64,000 nt of DNA from Sulfitobacter sp. BSw21498 (GCF_006064855.1 NZ_CP040753.1:372001-436000), one strand, 5' to 3'. Positions 28,099-38,388 are shown, counted from the stretch's first letter. The notes: generated by a model not told the origin, from the letters alone. Made by a program: numbers and translations.

Positions 28099-28616
28099 AC
28101 GGTAAAATCGTAGGAGGCGTCATCTTGGTTGCAGCAGCCATTGCAGGTCTCGCGCTTTATTATTTGCAGGTCTACGGATATTATCACGAGGTCGACGCGC
28201 CGGACGAAGGCGTGTTGCTGGTGTCGATCAATTCGAACACATCTGAACCGATCCTGACCGATAACTTTCGCGCCATCGACGCCGACAGCTCGCCCATCCG
28301 CTATCGCGCGTGTTTTGAAACCTCGCTGAGCCTCGCGATGCTGACCGAGACCTATGTCGTCAGCGACGAAATGACGCCGCGCAACGCGCCGGGGTGGTTT
28401 CATTGCTTCGACGCTAAAGCCATCGCCGCAGAAATAGAGGAAGGCACCGCGCTGACCTTTCTAGGCCAGAAGAACATTAATTACGGCGTGGACCGCATCG
28501 TCGCGATCACCTCGGACGGGCGCGGCTATGTCTGGCACGAGCTGAACGACTGTGGCGACAAATCCTATGACGGCACCGTGGTGGGCGAAGCCTGCCCGGA
28601 ACGCCCTGCCGATTGA
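28095..28616 (+). CDS. DUF6446-type membrane-anchored protein between glyQ and glyS
   Basis: A 173-residue protein with one N-terminal membrane anchor ([26 protein letters not shown]) and a periplasmic domain containing [18 protein letters not shown] and LNDCGD...GEACPE, giving four cysteines that could form two disulfides. I recognise it as the conserved protein that Rhodobacterales carry between the two glycyl-tRNA synthetase subunit genes (DUF6446). No function is known. It overlaps glyQ by ATGA and is followed 97 bp later by glyS. Confidence 0.75.
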   Translation: MNGKIVGGVILVAAAIAGLALYYLQVYGYYHEVDAPDEGVLLVSINSNTSEPILTDNFRAIDADSSPIRYRACFETSLSLAMLTETYVVSDEMTPRNAPGWFHCFDAKAIAAEIEEGTALTFLGQKNINYGVDRIVAITSDGRGYVWHELNDCGDKSYDGTVVGEACPERPAD

Positions 28617-28713
28617 CCCCCACGCGGATCACCGGCCCTTTGAACTTTGCGCTGTTTGCGCGACACATATTTAACCGCACCGAACGACACGCGGCCCCGA
28701 AAGGTACGAACCC

Positions 28714-30828
28714 ATGCCCGACCTCCTGATTGAGCTTTTCTCGGAAGAAATTCCCGCCCGTATGCAGGCGCGCGCGGCGGATGATCTTAAGAAACTGGTG
28801 ACGAACGGATTGGTGGATGCGGGTCTGACCTATGCCTCTGCCGCGGCCTTTTCGACACCGCGCCGCCTGACCCTCACGATCGAGGGAATGCTGGACGCCA
28901 GCCCGTCCCTGACCGAAGAGCGCAAAGGCCCCAAGGCCGACGCGCCCGAAAAAGCCATCGAAGGGTTCTTGCGCGGCGCGGGCCTGACCCGTGACCAGTT
29001 GGAAGAGCGCGACACCCCCAAGGGCAAGATCCTGTTCGCCATGATCAACAAGCCGGGCCGCCCCGCAGCCGAGATCGTGGCAGAGGTGCTGGAAACCACC
29101 ATTCGCACCTTCCCATGGCCCAAATCCATGCGGTGGGGCACCGGCACGTTGCGGTGGGTGCGTCCGCTGCATTCGATCCTGTGCATCCTTTCTGCCGAAG
29201 ACGGCGCGCAGGTTGTGCCCCTGACCGTCGATGGGATCACCGCTGGCGACACCACGCGCGGGCACCGCTTTATGGCACCTGATACGATCACGGTCAGCAG
29301 CTTTGAGGACTATAGCGCCAAGCTGAAACGCGCCTTTGTCGTGCTGGACCCCGCAGAGCGGCGCGATACGATCTGGAACGACGCGACCAATATGGCCTTT
29401 GCCAACGGGCTTGAGGTCGTCGAGGATGCGGGGCTTTTGGCCGAGGTCGCAGGGCTGGTGGAATATCCGGTCGTGCTGATGGGGCAGATTGGCGAAGATT
29501 TCCTTGGTCTGCCACCGGAGGTGCTGCAAACCTCCATGAAAGAGCACCAGAAGTTCTTTTCCGTGCGCAACCCCAAGACGGGCCGCATCGAACGCTTTGT
29601 CACCGTCGCCAATCGCACCACCGCCGATGATGGCGCGACCATTCTGGCGGGGAACGAAAAAGTGCTGTCCGCACGTCTCTCGGACGCCAAATTCTTCTGG
29701 GAAAACGACCTGCGCATCGCGCAATCGGATGCCGGGATGCAGACTTGGGTGGACCGTCTGTCCAATGTGACCTTCCATAATAAGCTGGGCACACAGGCCG
29801 AGCTGATCTCGCGCATGGAGGCACTGGCCGGAGAGCTCGCCCCGATGGTTAAGGCCGATGCTGATGAGGCCCGCGCCGCCGCCCGTTTCGCCAAGGCCGA
29901 TCTATCGTCCGAAATGGTCTATCAATTCCCTGAACTTCAGGGGCTTATGGGCAGCTATTACGCGAAAGCCGCCGGCAAATCCGATGCCATCGCCGCCGCC
30001 GTCCAAGACCACTATGCGCCGCTTGGCCCATCCGACGATGTGCCAACCGCGCCCGTGTCCATCGCCGTAGCGCTGGCCGAAAAGATCGACAAGCTGACAG
30101 GCTTCTGGGCGATTGACGAAAAGCCGACGGGGAGCAAAGACCCGTTTGCGCTACGTCGCGCGGCATTGGGCGTCATTCGGATTTTAGTTGAGAATGATGT
30201 GTCGTTAAATTTGTCCGTTGCACTTTATTCGGGGCTGAAGCTAAACGGCGTTGAGTTTGGAGATGCCAACGACGAACAGGACTTCACAAACCTTGATATC
30301 AAGGTGAATCTCCTCTCCTTCCTCCACGACCGCCTAAAGGTGTACCTCAAGGACCAAGGCGTCCGTCATGACATCATCGACGCCTGCATTGCGATGGAGG
30401 GCAACGACGACCTGACCTTGCTTGTCAAACGCGCCAAGGCGTTAAGCGAGACACTCAAAACTGACGACGGGGAAAACCTGATCCAAGGGTTCAAACGCGC
30501 CAACAACATCCTGAGCCAAGCCGAGGATGCGGATGGGGTGGAATACTCCTTTGGCGCGGACATCAAGTTTGCCGAGACGGAAGAAGAGCGCGCGCTGTTT
30601 GCCGCCCTTGATACCGCAGAGGCGCAGATCAAACCGGCGATGGGGGCTCAGGATTTTGGCACGGCCATGTCCGCGATGGCATCCTTGCGCGGGCCGATTG
30701 ATGCGTTCTTTGATGCGGTGCAGGTGAACTCTGACAACGCGACGATCCGGCGCAATCGTTTGAACCTGCTCAGCCGTATCCGCACGATCTGTAGCTCGGT
30801 TGCGGATCTAACGAAGATCGACGGGTAA
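28714..30828 (+). CDS. glyS: Glycyl-tRNA synthetase beta subunit
   Basis: A 704-residue tRNA-binding subunit of the heterotetrameric bacterial GlyRS. The N-terminus PDLLIELFSEEIPARMQARA, then STPRRLTLTIEGM, FPWPKSMRWGTGTLRWVRPLHSI, QTSMKEHQKFFSV, ANRTTADDGATILAGNEKVLSARLSDAKFFWENDL and DPFALRRAALGVIRIL are all hallmarks. The region at 30180-30330 uses somewhat more AT-rich codons than its surroundings, but the frame and family match remain unbroken. Confidence 0.96.
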   Translation: MPDLLIELFSEEIPARMQARAADDLKKLVTNGLVDAGLTYASAAAFSTPRRLTLTIEGMLDASPSLTEERKGPKADAPEKAIEGFLRGAGLTRDQLEERDTPKGKILFAMINKPGRPAAEIVAEVLETTIRTFPWPKSMRWGTGTLRWVRPLHSILCILSAEDGAQVVPLTVDGITAGDTTRGHRFMAPDTITVSSFEDYSAKLKRAFVVLDPAERRDTIWNDATNMAFANGLEVVEDAGLLAEVAGLVEYPVVLMGQIGEDFLGLPPEVLQTSMKEHQKFFSVRNPKTGRIERFVTVANRTTADDGATILAGNEKVLSARLSDAKFFWENDLRIAQSDAGMQTWVDRLSNVTFHNKLGTQAELISRMEALAGELAPMVKADADEARAAARFAKADLSSEMVYQFPELQGLMGSYYAKAAGKSDAIAAAVQDHYAPLGPSDDVPTAPVSIAVALAEKIDKLTGFWAIDEKPTGSKDPFALRRAALGVIRILVENDVSLNLSVALYSGLKLNGVEFGDANDEQDFTNLDIKVNLLSFLHDRLKVYLKDQGVRHDIIDACIAMEGNDDLTLLVKRAKALSETLKTDDGENLIQGFKRANNILSQAEDADGVEYSFGADIKFAETEEERALFAALDTAEAQIKPAMGAQDFGTAMSAMASLRGPIDAFFDAVQVNSDNATIRRNRLNLLSRIRTICSSVADLTKIDG

Positions 30829-30878
30829 CGCAGCAGACCCGACGCGTCGGCAAGGCGATCACGCCTTGCCAGACCACG

Positions 30879-33455
30879 GTGAAAGCCTATGCTGCGCAGG
30901 AACCAAAAGGTGCCGCAGTGCAGAAAATCGCCATGACAACCCTTGTGACCCAAACGGCCCCCATCGCGAATGATACCCACGGTGGGCGGGCGAAATGTTT
31001 GCAGCGTCTGGTCCGTCTTGATTTGCCGGTGCCGCGTACCGTGGCGCTTCCCTTTGGTGTCGTGCTTGATATCGCGCAGGGGCAGATCCCCGATCTGCAA
31101 GCGGTCGCCGATGAATTCCCACAAGACGCGTTGCTCTGTGTGCGCCCCTCTAGCCAGGACCCCGACTGGGGCGGGCCGGGGGCGGTGATGAACATCGGCA
31201 TGAACGACGCACGCTATGCCTATTATTGCGAACGCATGGGCGAGGGGCCTGCATCGGCCCTGTATACCCGTTTCGTCCAATCCTATGCCGTCAATGTAGC
31301 ACGGCTGGACCCCGATATGTTTGACGACGTCGAAGGGGACGGGCGCGAGGCGCTGCTGCAATCCCTGCGTGCCTACGAGCTTGAGACCGAAGAGAGCTTC
31401 CCCCAAGACCGCGTGACCCAGTTGACCGCCGTTCTCAGTTCGATGGCGCGGGCATGGGAAGGCACGTCGGCGCGGCTGCTGCGTCAGGCCAAAGGCGCGC
31501 CAGCGGATGCGGGGCTTGGGCTGATCGTGCAAGAGATGGTGTTCGGTGTGGGCACCGGCATCTGCGGGTCGGGCGTGTTGCAGCTGGTCGACAGCACCAC
31601 CGGCCTGCCGCAGATCACCGGACGATACCTGAGCCAGTCGCAGGGTCGCGATGCGTTGCAGGATACGGCCGATGCGCTGTATCTGACGCGTGATCCACGC
31701 GGGCCATCGCTTGAGGAACACGCACCCGAAGCGTTCGAGATGCTCAAACAGCATGCCGCGCTGATGCGGGTGCGGCTGCGCGCTGAAATGCAGGTGGAAT
31801 TTGTCATCTCGGACGGAGAGCTGTTCATCCTCGACGGGGTGCGCGTATCGCGGTCGTCACGTGCGGCGGTGCGGATTGCCGTTGCGCTGGCGGACGAAGG
31901 GATTATCCCGCGCGAAGAGGCACTGATGCGCGTCCAGCCCCGCACGCTGACAGAGCTGTTGCACCGACAGGTTGACCCCCGCGTGAAACGCGATGTGATC
32001 GGGCGCGGCATTGCTGCCAGTCCCGGCGCTGCCACGGGCAAGATCGTGTTCAACGCCAATGACGCCCAAGCCAGCGCCGCACGCGGCGAGAAATGTATTC
32101 TGGTGCGCCGCGAAACCTCGCCCGAGGATATTCGCGGTATGCATGCGGCCCAGGCCGTGTTGACCGAACGCGGCGGCATCACCAGCCACGCGGCGGTGAT
32201 CGGGCGCGGCATGGGCCTGCCGTGCGTTGTTGGCGCGTCCTCTATGCGATTTGATCTGGTCAAGGGGTTGATCACGGCCTCGGACGGGCGGATGTTTAAG
32301 GCGGGCGACGAAATTACGCTCGATGGCACCTCGGGCGAGGTGCTTTGTGGGGCCGCGGACATGCTAGAGCCGTTGCTGGACGCGACCTTTCAAAAGCTCA
32401 TGTCCTGGGCCAAGGACGCAGCGGACATCGGTATTCGTGCCAATGCCGACACACCCGCCGACGCGCAGACCGCACGGAACTTCGATGCGCAGGGGATCGG
32501 GCTTTGCCGGACAGAGCATATGTTCTTTGACCCCAGCCGCCTTACCGTGATGCGCGAGATGATCTTTGCCGACACCAGCGAAGGCCGTCGTGCGGTGTTG
32601 GAGCGCCTTTTGCCAATGCAACGCGAGGATTTCATCCAGCTGTTCCGCATCATGCAAGGGCAACCGGTCTGTATCCGGCTGTTCGATCCGCCCTTGCACG
32701 AATTCCTGCCCTCAAGCCGCACCGGCCAACGCGATCTGGCCGAAGCGTTGGATTTGCCGCTGTCGGATGTGACCCGCCGGATCGAGGCGATGACAGAATA
32801 CAACCCGATGCTTGGCCTGCGTGGCGTGCGTCTTGGCGTGACTGTGCCCGAAATCTACGAGATGCAGGCTCGCGCGATCTTTGAGGCCACGATCGAAGCC
32901 AGTCGCGATGGTGAACCTGTCGTGCCCGAGATCATGATCCCGCTGGTGTCGGCCAAGCGCGAGGTCGAGCTGATCAAGGCCAGCGTCGACAAGATCGCAA
33001 TGGCGGTGAAATCCGAACGTGGCGCTACCTTCACCTACCGGTTGGGGGTGATGGTCGAAACGCCACGTGCAGCGCTGCGCGCCGGAGAGATTTCGCCCTA
33101 TTGTTCGTTCCTCAGTTTCGGGACGAACGATTTGACGCAAATGACCTATGGGCTTAGCAGGGATGACGCGGGACGGTTCATGTCGACCTACGTTCAGCAG
33201 GGCGTCTTCCCCGAAGATCCGTTCCACATGCTTGACCGTGACGGCGTCGGAGAGCTGCTTCAGCTGGGGGCCGCGCGGGGGCGGGCAGCACAACCTGGGA
33301 TTACGCTATCGATCTGCGGAGAGCACGGCGGCAACCCCGAATCGATAGATTTTTGTCGCGCAGCGGGGTTCGATTATGTTTCTTGCTCACCTTTTCGTGT
33401 TCCGGTTGCCAGACTCGCCGCGGCGCAATTGGCAATCGCAGACAAGATAAAGTAG
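30879..33455 (+). CDS. PPDK-like PEP-utilising protein with degenerate ATP domain
   Basis: An 858-residue relative of pyruvate, phosphate dikinase. The swivelling phosphohistidine domain (LTERGGITSHAAVIGRGMGLPCVVG, about 430) and the PEP/pyruvate barrel (IRLFDPPLHEFLP, MLGLRGVRLGVTVPEI, GVMVETPRAAL, LSFGTNDLTQMTYGLSRDD, and catalytic Cys in FDYVSCSPFRVP) are intact. The N-terminal ATP-grasp part is worn: GGKGANL-type becomes GGRAKCL, the SGVAFTRNPATG loop reads SGVLQLVDSTTG, and QGED reads QGRD. The ATP half-reaction may be altered or lost. GTG at 30879 is the start used; GTG 30918 or ATG 30933 are possible. It is 50 bp downstream of glyS. Confidence 0.8.
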   Translation: MKAYAAQEPKGAAVQKIAMTTLVTQTAPIANDTHGGRAKCLQRLVRLDLPVPRTVALPFGVVLDIAQGQIPDLQAVADEFPQDALLCVRPSSQDPDWGGPGAVMNIGMNDARYAYYCERMGEGPASALYTRFVQSYAVNVARLDPDMFDDVEGDGREALLQSLRAYELETEESFPQDRVTQLTAVLSSMARAWEGTSARLLRQAKGAPADAGLGLIVQEMVFGVGTGICGSGVLQLVDSTTGLPQITGRYLSQSQGRDALQDTADALYLTRDPRGPSLEEHAPEAFEMLKQHAALMRVRLRAEMQVEFVISDGELFILDGVRVSRSSRAAVRIAVALADEGIIPREEALMRVQPRTLTELLHRQVDPRVKRDVIGRGIAASPGAATGKIVFNANDAQASAARGEKCILVRRETSPEDIRGMHAAQAVLTERGGITSHAAVIGRGMGLPCVVGASSMRFDLVKGLITASDGRMFKAGDEITLDGTSGEVLCGAADMLEPLLDATFQKLMSWAKDAADIGIRANADTPADAQTARNFDAQGIGLCRTEHMFFDPSRLTVMREMIFADTSEGRRAVLERLLPMQREDFIQLFRIMQGQPVCIRLFDPPLHEFLPSSRTGQRDLAEALDLPLSDVTRRIEAMTEYNPMLGLRGVRLGVTVPEIYEMQARAIFEATIEASRDGEPVVPEIMIPLVSAKREVELIKASVDKIAMAVKSERGATFTYRLGVMVETPRAALRAGEISPYCSFLSFGTNDLTQMTYGLSRDDAGRFMSTYVQQGVFPEDPFHMLDRDGVGELLQLGAARGRAAQPGITLSICGEHGGNPESIDFCRAAGFDYVSCSPFRVPVARLAAAQLAIADKIK

Positions 33456-33583
33456 GTTCTGGCGTCTAATCGCCTATATATAGAGTCTGTCCGCGGGTTC
33501 CCGCGCAACCGGTTTCAGCAGGGTTTACGCCCGTGTTCTTCTTGGGTACGCGGCGCTGTCCGAAACTACTTGCGAGGCGCTCA

Positions 33584-34222
33584 ATGCGTTCTTTTCAGAA
33601 AATCTCTTCCTGCGCTCTGTTGGCGCTGTCTTTGCTTACTCCTGCCGTGGCCTCCGCTAGCCCGCAACAGGCCAAAGCACTGGCTGACATCGAGGCCAAA
33701 GGGCTGAGGTCTGTCGGGTCGGAACGTCTGGAAAGCATGATCGCATCCGCCAACGCTGCCAGCGATGTTGAATTCACCCGCGCGTGGTTGTCCGAGCAGC
33801 CCAAAGCGTCCGGCGGGGAGCAGTGGCGGTGTCTGGCAGAAGCGCTGTATTTCGAGGCGCGTGGCGAGACAGTCAAAGGTCAGTTCGCTGTGGCCGAAGT
33901 CATCATGAACCGCGTGAAGTCTTCGCAGTTTCCCGGATCGCTTTGCAGTGTGATCAACCAAGGGACCGGCCGCAAATACCAGTGCCAGTTTACCTACACC
34001 TGTGATGGCAACGCCGAAGTGATCGCCGAACCGCGCGCCTACACGCAGGTCGGAAAAGTTGCGCGCGCCGTTCTGGATGGCAAGGCACCTTCGCTGACGG
34101 GCGGTGCTACCTACTATCACACCACAGCCGTAAGCCCCCGCTGGTCCCGCGTGTTTACGCGCACCACCAAGATCGGCGTGCATATGTTCTACCGCGATGG
34201 TGTCCAGACCGCGTCTAACTAA
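33584..34222 (+). CDS. Cell wall hydrolase, SleB family
   Basis: A 212-residue exported protein with signal peptide (CALLALSLLTPAVASA). The C-terminal half is a SleB/Hydrolase_2 domain: WRCLAEALYFEARGETVKGQFAVAEVIMNRV, FPGSLCSVINQG, CQFTYTCDG and ATYYHTTAVSPRWSRVF. The conserved glutamate in YFEARGE is the expected catalytic residue. It should cut peptidoglycan during growth or division; spore cortex lysis is irrelevant in this organism. The upstream Met at 33533 would displace the signal and is rejected. Confidence 0.88.
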   Translation: MRSFQKISSCALLALSLLTPAVASASPQQAKALADIEAKGLRSVGSERLESMIASANAASDVEFTRAWLSEQPKASGGEQWRCLAEALYFEARGETVKGQFAVAEVIMNRVKSSQFPGSLCSVINQGTGRKYQCQFTYTCDGNAEVIAEPRAYTQVGKVARAVLDGKAPSLTGGATYYHTTAVSPRWSRVFTRTTKIGVHMFYRDGVQTASN

Positions 34223-34330
34223 CCGGCGTTTCTGTCGCCTTTGATGGCTGGTCAGCCGTGTCTGGCTTTGGTACATCCGGGCGAACGGTCTAGGATCGTG
34301 TGCAGGTGAGACAAGCAGAGGCCAGATCCT

Positions 34331-35254
34331 ATGACGAGTGACACGCGGCTTGCCTTTGCGCACCCATCCGAACGTGCGGCAGCGACGGCGGGGCCTGAAC
34401 CTCTAGACCGGATTTCGCTGCGCGATCATATTGTTGAGGTCGAGATTGGTGCCTTTCAGGCCGAACGCGGCGTCACGCAACGTATCTGTTTTAATATCGT
34501 CGTAGAAGTCCAGCCGTTGACCGGCCCTGTAGATGACGACGTTGATCGCATTCTGTCCTATGACCGCGTGACCGAGGCCATCGCCTATGAGCTGTCAGAC
34601 GAACGGCTGAACCTGCTTGAAACCTTGGCCGAACGGGTCGCGGATCGTATCTTGCTGGAGCGGCAAGCGATGCGGGTTTTTGTCCGTATCGAAAAGCTGG
34701 ACCGTGGCCCCGGAGCTTTGGGTGTTGAAATTGTGCGCGCGCGGGATGATGCACCCGGCAATCAGCCCGACGCGCAAGAGGTCCCGCATCCCGAACTGGT
34801 TTATCTGAGCAACGAAGCCATCGCATCGCCTTTTTTGGCGGGCTGGCTGGATCAGTTGCATCAGATGGGGCGTCCCTTGATCCTATGTGTCGGGGCGTCA
34901 GATGCCACTGCGCCACAGCTCGCGCATAAGATGGCGCAGCGCCGCATTGATTTGCTGGCGATTGAACAGAACGCATGGGTGCTGGCGTCAAAGGATGACC
35001 GCTGCGTTGTTGTGGCCACCCGGACAGAGCTCGACTGGGCGATGAAGAATGGGCAAACCAGTGTGTGGGCTCCGTCAAAGATCGTGTTGGACAGCGTCGA
35101 TACCCCGTCGGTACAGCCACGCGATGCCGTGGCACTGGCTGCATGGTTCGCCGCCAGTTTTGACGCGACAGAGATGCTGGTGATCGGGGCCAGTTTGCCC
35201 GCCAAAGCGTCGGTGCCGTTGCGCGCCGTTGCGGTGGATCAAGACAGGCTGTGA
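34331..35254 (+). CDS. folB: Dihydroneopterin aldolase with long C-terminal extension
   Basis: A 307-residue protein. Residues about 25-140 form the FolB domain (DRISLRDHIVEVEIGAFQAERGVTQRICFNIVVEV, ILSYDRVTEAI, NLLETLAERVADRIL, VRIEKLDRGPGALGVEI), which cleaves dihydroneopterin to hydroxymethyldihydropterin. The remaining about 155 residues have no family I can name. They contain LILCVGASDA, a Rossmann-like strand and loop, and end ASLPAKASVPLRAVAVDQDRL. Typical FolB is near 120 residues. folP follows 3 bp after the stop, then glmM, making a folB-folP-glmM operon. Confidence 0.88.
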   Translation: MTSDTRLAFAHPSERAAATAGPEPLDRISLRDHIVEVEIGAFQAERGVTQRICFNIVVEVQPLTGPVDDDVDRILSYDRVTEAIAYELSDERLNLLETLAERVADRILLERQAMRVFVRIEKLDRGPGALGVEIVRARDDAPGNQPDAQEVPHPELVYLSNEAIASPFLAGWLDQLHQMGRPLILCVGASDATAPQLAHKMAQRRIDLLAIEQNAWVLASKDDRCVVVATRTELDWAMKNGQTSVWAPSKIVLDSVDTPSVQPRDAVALAAWFAASFDATEMLVIGASLPAKASVPLRAVAVDQDRL

Positions 35255-35257
35255 GCA

Positions 35258-36274
35258 ATGACCGACTATTTCAGACCTCTCGTCCAGATTGGCCCTGCGC
35301 GACCTGATGCTGCGGTGCCGCTTGCGGGGGGGTGGGGCTGGTTCACCCATGCAGAGGTTCTGTCCCGCAGCGCGTCGCCCCGCGTCGTGCCCGCGGCCGA
35401 CATTCCCGCAAGCGTCTTGGCTCGGCTGACTGCACCCCGTGCCGCAATTGCCGGTCTTCCGCTGGACCGCCCGCGTATCATGGGTATTCTGAACACCACA
35501 CCCGATAGCTTTTCTGACGGTGGCCAGCATGCTGCCGTGCCTGACGCGGTCCGAGCAGGGCAGGCGATGGTGGCCGCAGGTGCCGATATTTTGGACATTG
35601 GGGGCGAATCCACGCGCCCCGGTGCCGATTTCGTGCCCGTATCCGAAGAGATCACGCGCACAGCGCCCGTTATCGCCGCGTTGCGGGGGGCAGGGCTGCA
35701 CACGCCGATCTCTATCGACACGCGCAAGTCCGCTGTGGCCAAAGCTGCGGTTAGCGCCGGTGCCAATCTGGTGAATGATGTGTCGGGGTTTACCTTTGAT
35801 CCCGCGCTTGCGCCTTTGTGCCAGATGCTCGGGCTGCCGGTCTGTGTCATGCACGCCCAAGGCGACCCAGCGACGATGCATCTGGACCCGCGCTATGACA
35901 ATGTGCTGTTGGATGTCTACGACGCGCTGGAACGGCAGATCGCCCTGCTGGAGGCTTCGGGCATCCCCCGCAGTGCCATTCTGGCAGACCCTGGCATCGG
36001 GTTTGGCAAAACCCAAGAGCACAATCTGGAACTGTTAGCGCGGCTGAGCCTGTTTCACGCCCTGGGGACGCCAATTCTGTTGGGGGTATCGCGCAAACGG
36101 TTCATCGGGACGATCGGCAATGCACCGCAGGCGCAGGACCGGGCGCCGGGATCAATCGCCGTGGCGCTTGCAGGATTAGGGCATGGTGTGCAAATGATCC
36201 GTGTGCATGACGTCGAAGACACCCGCCAAGCGGTTGCTTTGTGGCATGCCGCCTATTTTGGGAGCATTTTATGA
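35258..36274 (+). CDS. folP: Dihydropteroate synthase
   Basis: A 338-residue TIM-barrel enzyme joining p-aminobenzoate to hydroxymethyldihydropterin pyrophosphate; target of sulfonamides. [15 protein letters not shown] (about residue 75), [56 protein letters not shown] and [11 protein letters not shown] cover all conserved loops. About 65 extra residues precede the barrel. It overlaps glmM by ATGA. Confidence 0.96.
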   Translation: MTDYFRPLVQIGPARPDAAVPLAGGWGWFTHAEVLSRSASPRVVPAADIPASVLARLTAPRAAIAGLPLDRPRIMGILNTTPDSFSDGGQHAAVPDAVRAGQAMVAAGADILDIGGESTRPGADFVPVSEEITRTAPVIAALRGAGLHTPISIDTRKSAVAKAAVSAGANLVNDVSGFTFDPALAPLCQMLGLPVCVMHAQGDPATMHLDPRYDNVLLDVYDALERQIALLEASGIPRSAILADPGIGFGKTQEHNLELLARLSLFHALGTPILLGVSRKRFIGTIGNAPQAQDRAPGSIAVALAGLGHGVQMIRVHDVEDTRQAVALWHAAYFGSIL

Positions 36275-37617
36275 CAAAGTTATTTGGAACTGACGGTATT
36301 CGCGGACGGGCAAACGTTTACCCGATGACAGCCGAGGTCGCATTAAAAATCGGGGCCGCTGTCGGGCGCTATTTCAGCGCAGGCCGCGATGGAGTGCGCC
36401 GTGTCGTTATCGGCAAGGACACGCGCCTTTCGGGCTATATGTTTGAAAACGCGCTGACGGCTGGCCTGACATCCTCGGGGATGAACGTTCTTCTGTTGGG
36501 GCCGGTGCCGACGCCGGCTGTGGGGCTGCTGACGCGGTCCATGCGGGCCGATCTGGGTGTCATGATTTCGGCCAGTCACAATCCGGCGACGGATAATGGC
36601 ATCAAGTTTTTCGGCCCCGACGGGTTCAAGCTGAGCGATGCGGTGGAGGCAGAGATCGAAGCCCTGATCGCGGGTGGCGTAGAGATGAACCCCGCCGACA
36701 AGATCGGTCGTGCCAAACGGATCGACGACGGGCGTTTTCGGTATGTAGAGCGGGTCAAATCCTCGTTTCCACGCCAGATGCGTCTGGACGGGTTGAAGGT
36801 TGTAATCGACTGCGCGAACGGGGCCGCGCACCGCGTCGCACCTGAAACACTGTGGGAGCTTGGCGCCGAGGTGATCGAGATCGGTGTGTCGCCTAACGGT
36901 TATAATATCAACGAAAATTGCGGCTCTACCCACCCTGAACGGGCGGCGGCTGCGGTTGTCGAACACGGTGCACATGTCGGCATCTGTCTGGACGGTGACG
37001 CGGATCGGGTGATCTTGATCGACGAAACCGGCAAAGTCGGCGACGGGGATCAATTTATGGCGCTCATGGCGTCCCGTTGGGCGGCCGAAGACCGGCTGGC
37101 CAATAACGCCTTGGTCGCCACGGTGATGAGCAACCTTGGCCTTGAACACTTTCTGCAAGGCAAGGGGCTGCGGCTCGAGCGGACCTCGGTCGGGGATCGC
37201 TATGTCGTCGAACGTATGCGTGAAGGCGGGTTCAATCTGGGCGGCGAACAGTCAGGACATATTGTCATGACTGACCACGCTACCACCGGCGACGGGCTGA
37301 TGGCGGGGCTGCAATTTCTGGCAGAGATGATCCGGTCGGAAAAGACGTCTTCGGAGCTGTTGAACAGCTTTGAGCCCGTGCCGCAGCTGCTTAAGAACGT
37401 GCGGTTTTCAGCGGGTCAAGTGCCGCTCGAAGACGCGCAGGTCCAAGGCGCCATCGCGCAGGCCGAGGCTGATCTGGCGGGACAGGGGCGTTTGCTCATC
37501 CGCAAATCCGGAACCGAGCCGCTGGTTCGTGTCATGGCCGAGCATGAGGATGCAGGGCTGATGGAGCGGGCAGTCGATTCCGTGGTGGATGCTGTAACGG
37601 CAGCTGTCGCACCTTGA
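36271..37617 (+). CDS. glmM: Phosphoglucosamine mutase
   Basis: A 448-residue alpha-D-phosphohexomutase that makes glucosamine-1-phosphate for peptidoglycan and [17 protein letters not shown] starts the protein, the phosphoserine is in [23 protein letters not shown] (about residue 100), metal-binding [11 protein letters not shown] is at about 241, and [19 protein letters not shown] and the C-terminal [14 protein letters not shown] phosphate loop are intact. The ATG is set by overlap with the folP stop. Confidence 0.97.
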   Translation: MTKLFGTDGIRGRANVYPMTAEVALKIGAAVGRYFSAGRDGVRRVVIGKDTRLSGYMFENALTAGLTSSGMNVLLLGPVPTPAVGLLTRSMRADLGVMISASHNPATDNGIKFFGPDGFKLSDAVEAEIEALIAGGVEMNPADKIGRAKRIDDGRFRYVERVKSSFPRQMRLDGLKVVIDCANGAAHRVAPETLWELGAEVIEIGVSPNGYNINENCGSTHPERAAAAVVEHGAHVGICLDGDADRVILIDETGKVGDGDQFMALMASRWAAEDRLANNALVATVMSNLGLEHFLQGKGLRLERTSVGDRYVVERMREGGFNLGGEQSGHIVMTDHATTGDGLMAGLQFLAEMIRSEKTSSELLNSFEPVPQLLKNVRFSAGQVPLEDAQVQGAIAQAEADLAGQGRLLIRKSGTEPLVRVMAEHEDAGLMERAVDSVVDAVTAAVAP

Positions 37618-37715
37618 GTTGAGAGCTAGGCCGCTGGCGGGGAAACCTGCTTGGCGGCCTGGGCTCTGCTTTTGCCGGTGTTACATCGTGGGCGTCTGAG
37701 GGATGCCTTCGGCGA

Positions 37716-37736
37716 GGATTTTAGGCCATTTGGAAA
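37716..37736 (+). repeat. Dispersed 21-bp motif, copy after glmM
   Basis: GGATTTTAGGCC followed by ATTTGGAAA, preceded by GCCTTCGGCGA. The combined 32-bp unit is nearly identical to the copy at 562-593 read on the minus strand. It ends where the interrupted transporter gene ends. Confidence 0.7.
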
Positions 37737-38362
37737 TCAGGGACGCGCGCGTGTCAGCAGACGGCGGAAGGCTCCGTATTGGCTGAGTGCGACGCCCGCA
37801 AGGATCAGCACCATCGCATAAAGCAGCGAGGGTGGCAGCGGTTCGTTCAGCACAAGCGCGCCGAGGCAGACGGACCAGACAGGTACTTGGTAGTTCACCA
37901 GTGACATGAAGACCGGTCCCGCGCTGCGTATGACCACGACGCGTAGGAAGTTCGCAGCGGCGGTGGGGAGGAGCCCCAGAAACGCCAGTGCAGCGAGGAT
38001 CGGGGGCGACGGGCGGGGCGGCAGCCCCTCGACAGTCAGGGCCATGGGGATGGTGATGAAAGTGGCGATGATCAGCAGGATCGTAGCGAGCCCGATGGCG
38101 TCGATCGCGGGCAGGCGGCGCATCACGATAGAACTGGTGGCATAGCATCCCGCCGCGGCCAAGCAGGCCAGTCGCCCTTGGGTTTCAAGCGCGGTGCCCG
38201 TGCTTTCAAAAGCCTGCGCACCGATCAGGATGACGACGCCGAGAAAACCTAATGAAAACCCGATTGCCTTGCGCGGGCTCATCGCTTCGCCTGGAACGAA
38301 GAAATGGGCCAGCGGAAGGATGATCAGCGCGGTTGCGGCCATCGTGACCCCCGCAAACCCCG
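37737..38362 (-). pseudogene. EamA/DMT transporter, C-terminal part, split by IS element
   Basis: The frame carries about 205 residues with helices LIILPLAHFFVP, IGFSLGFLGVVILIGA, IGLATILLIIATFITIPMAL, LAALAFLGLLPTAAANFLRVVVI and SLLYAMVLILAGVALSQYG, including SLVNYQVPVWSVCLGALVLNEPLP, the second EamA repeat. Together with the fragment at 39616-39920 it forms a 308-residue transporter once the IS and one CCCG duplication are removed. As it stands it lacks the first third. An internal ATG at 38342 is not a natural start. Confidence 0.88.
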
Positions 38363-38388
38363 TGACCTGCCCCCCGAGGCTCCCTCAT

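Noticed and set aside
30180-30330. AT-richer patch in glyS as a sign of insertion or transfer
   Set aside because: The frame stays open and family motifs continue on both sides, so ordinary codon variation is enough.
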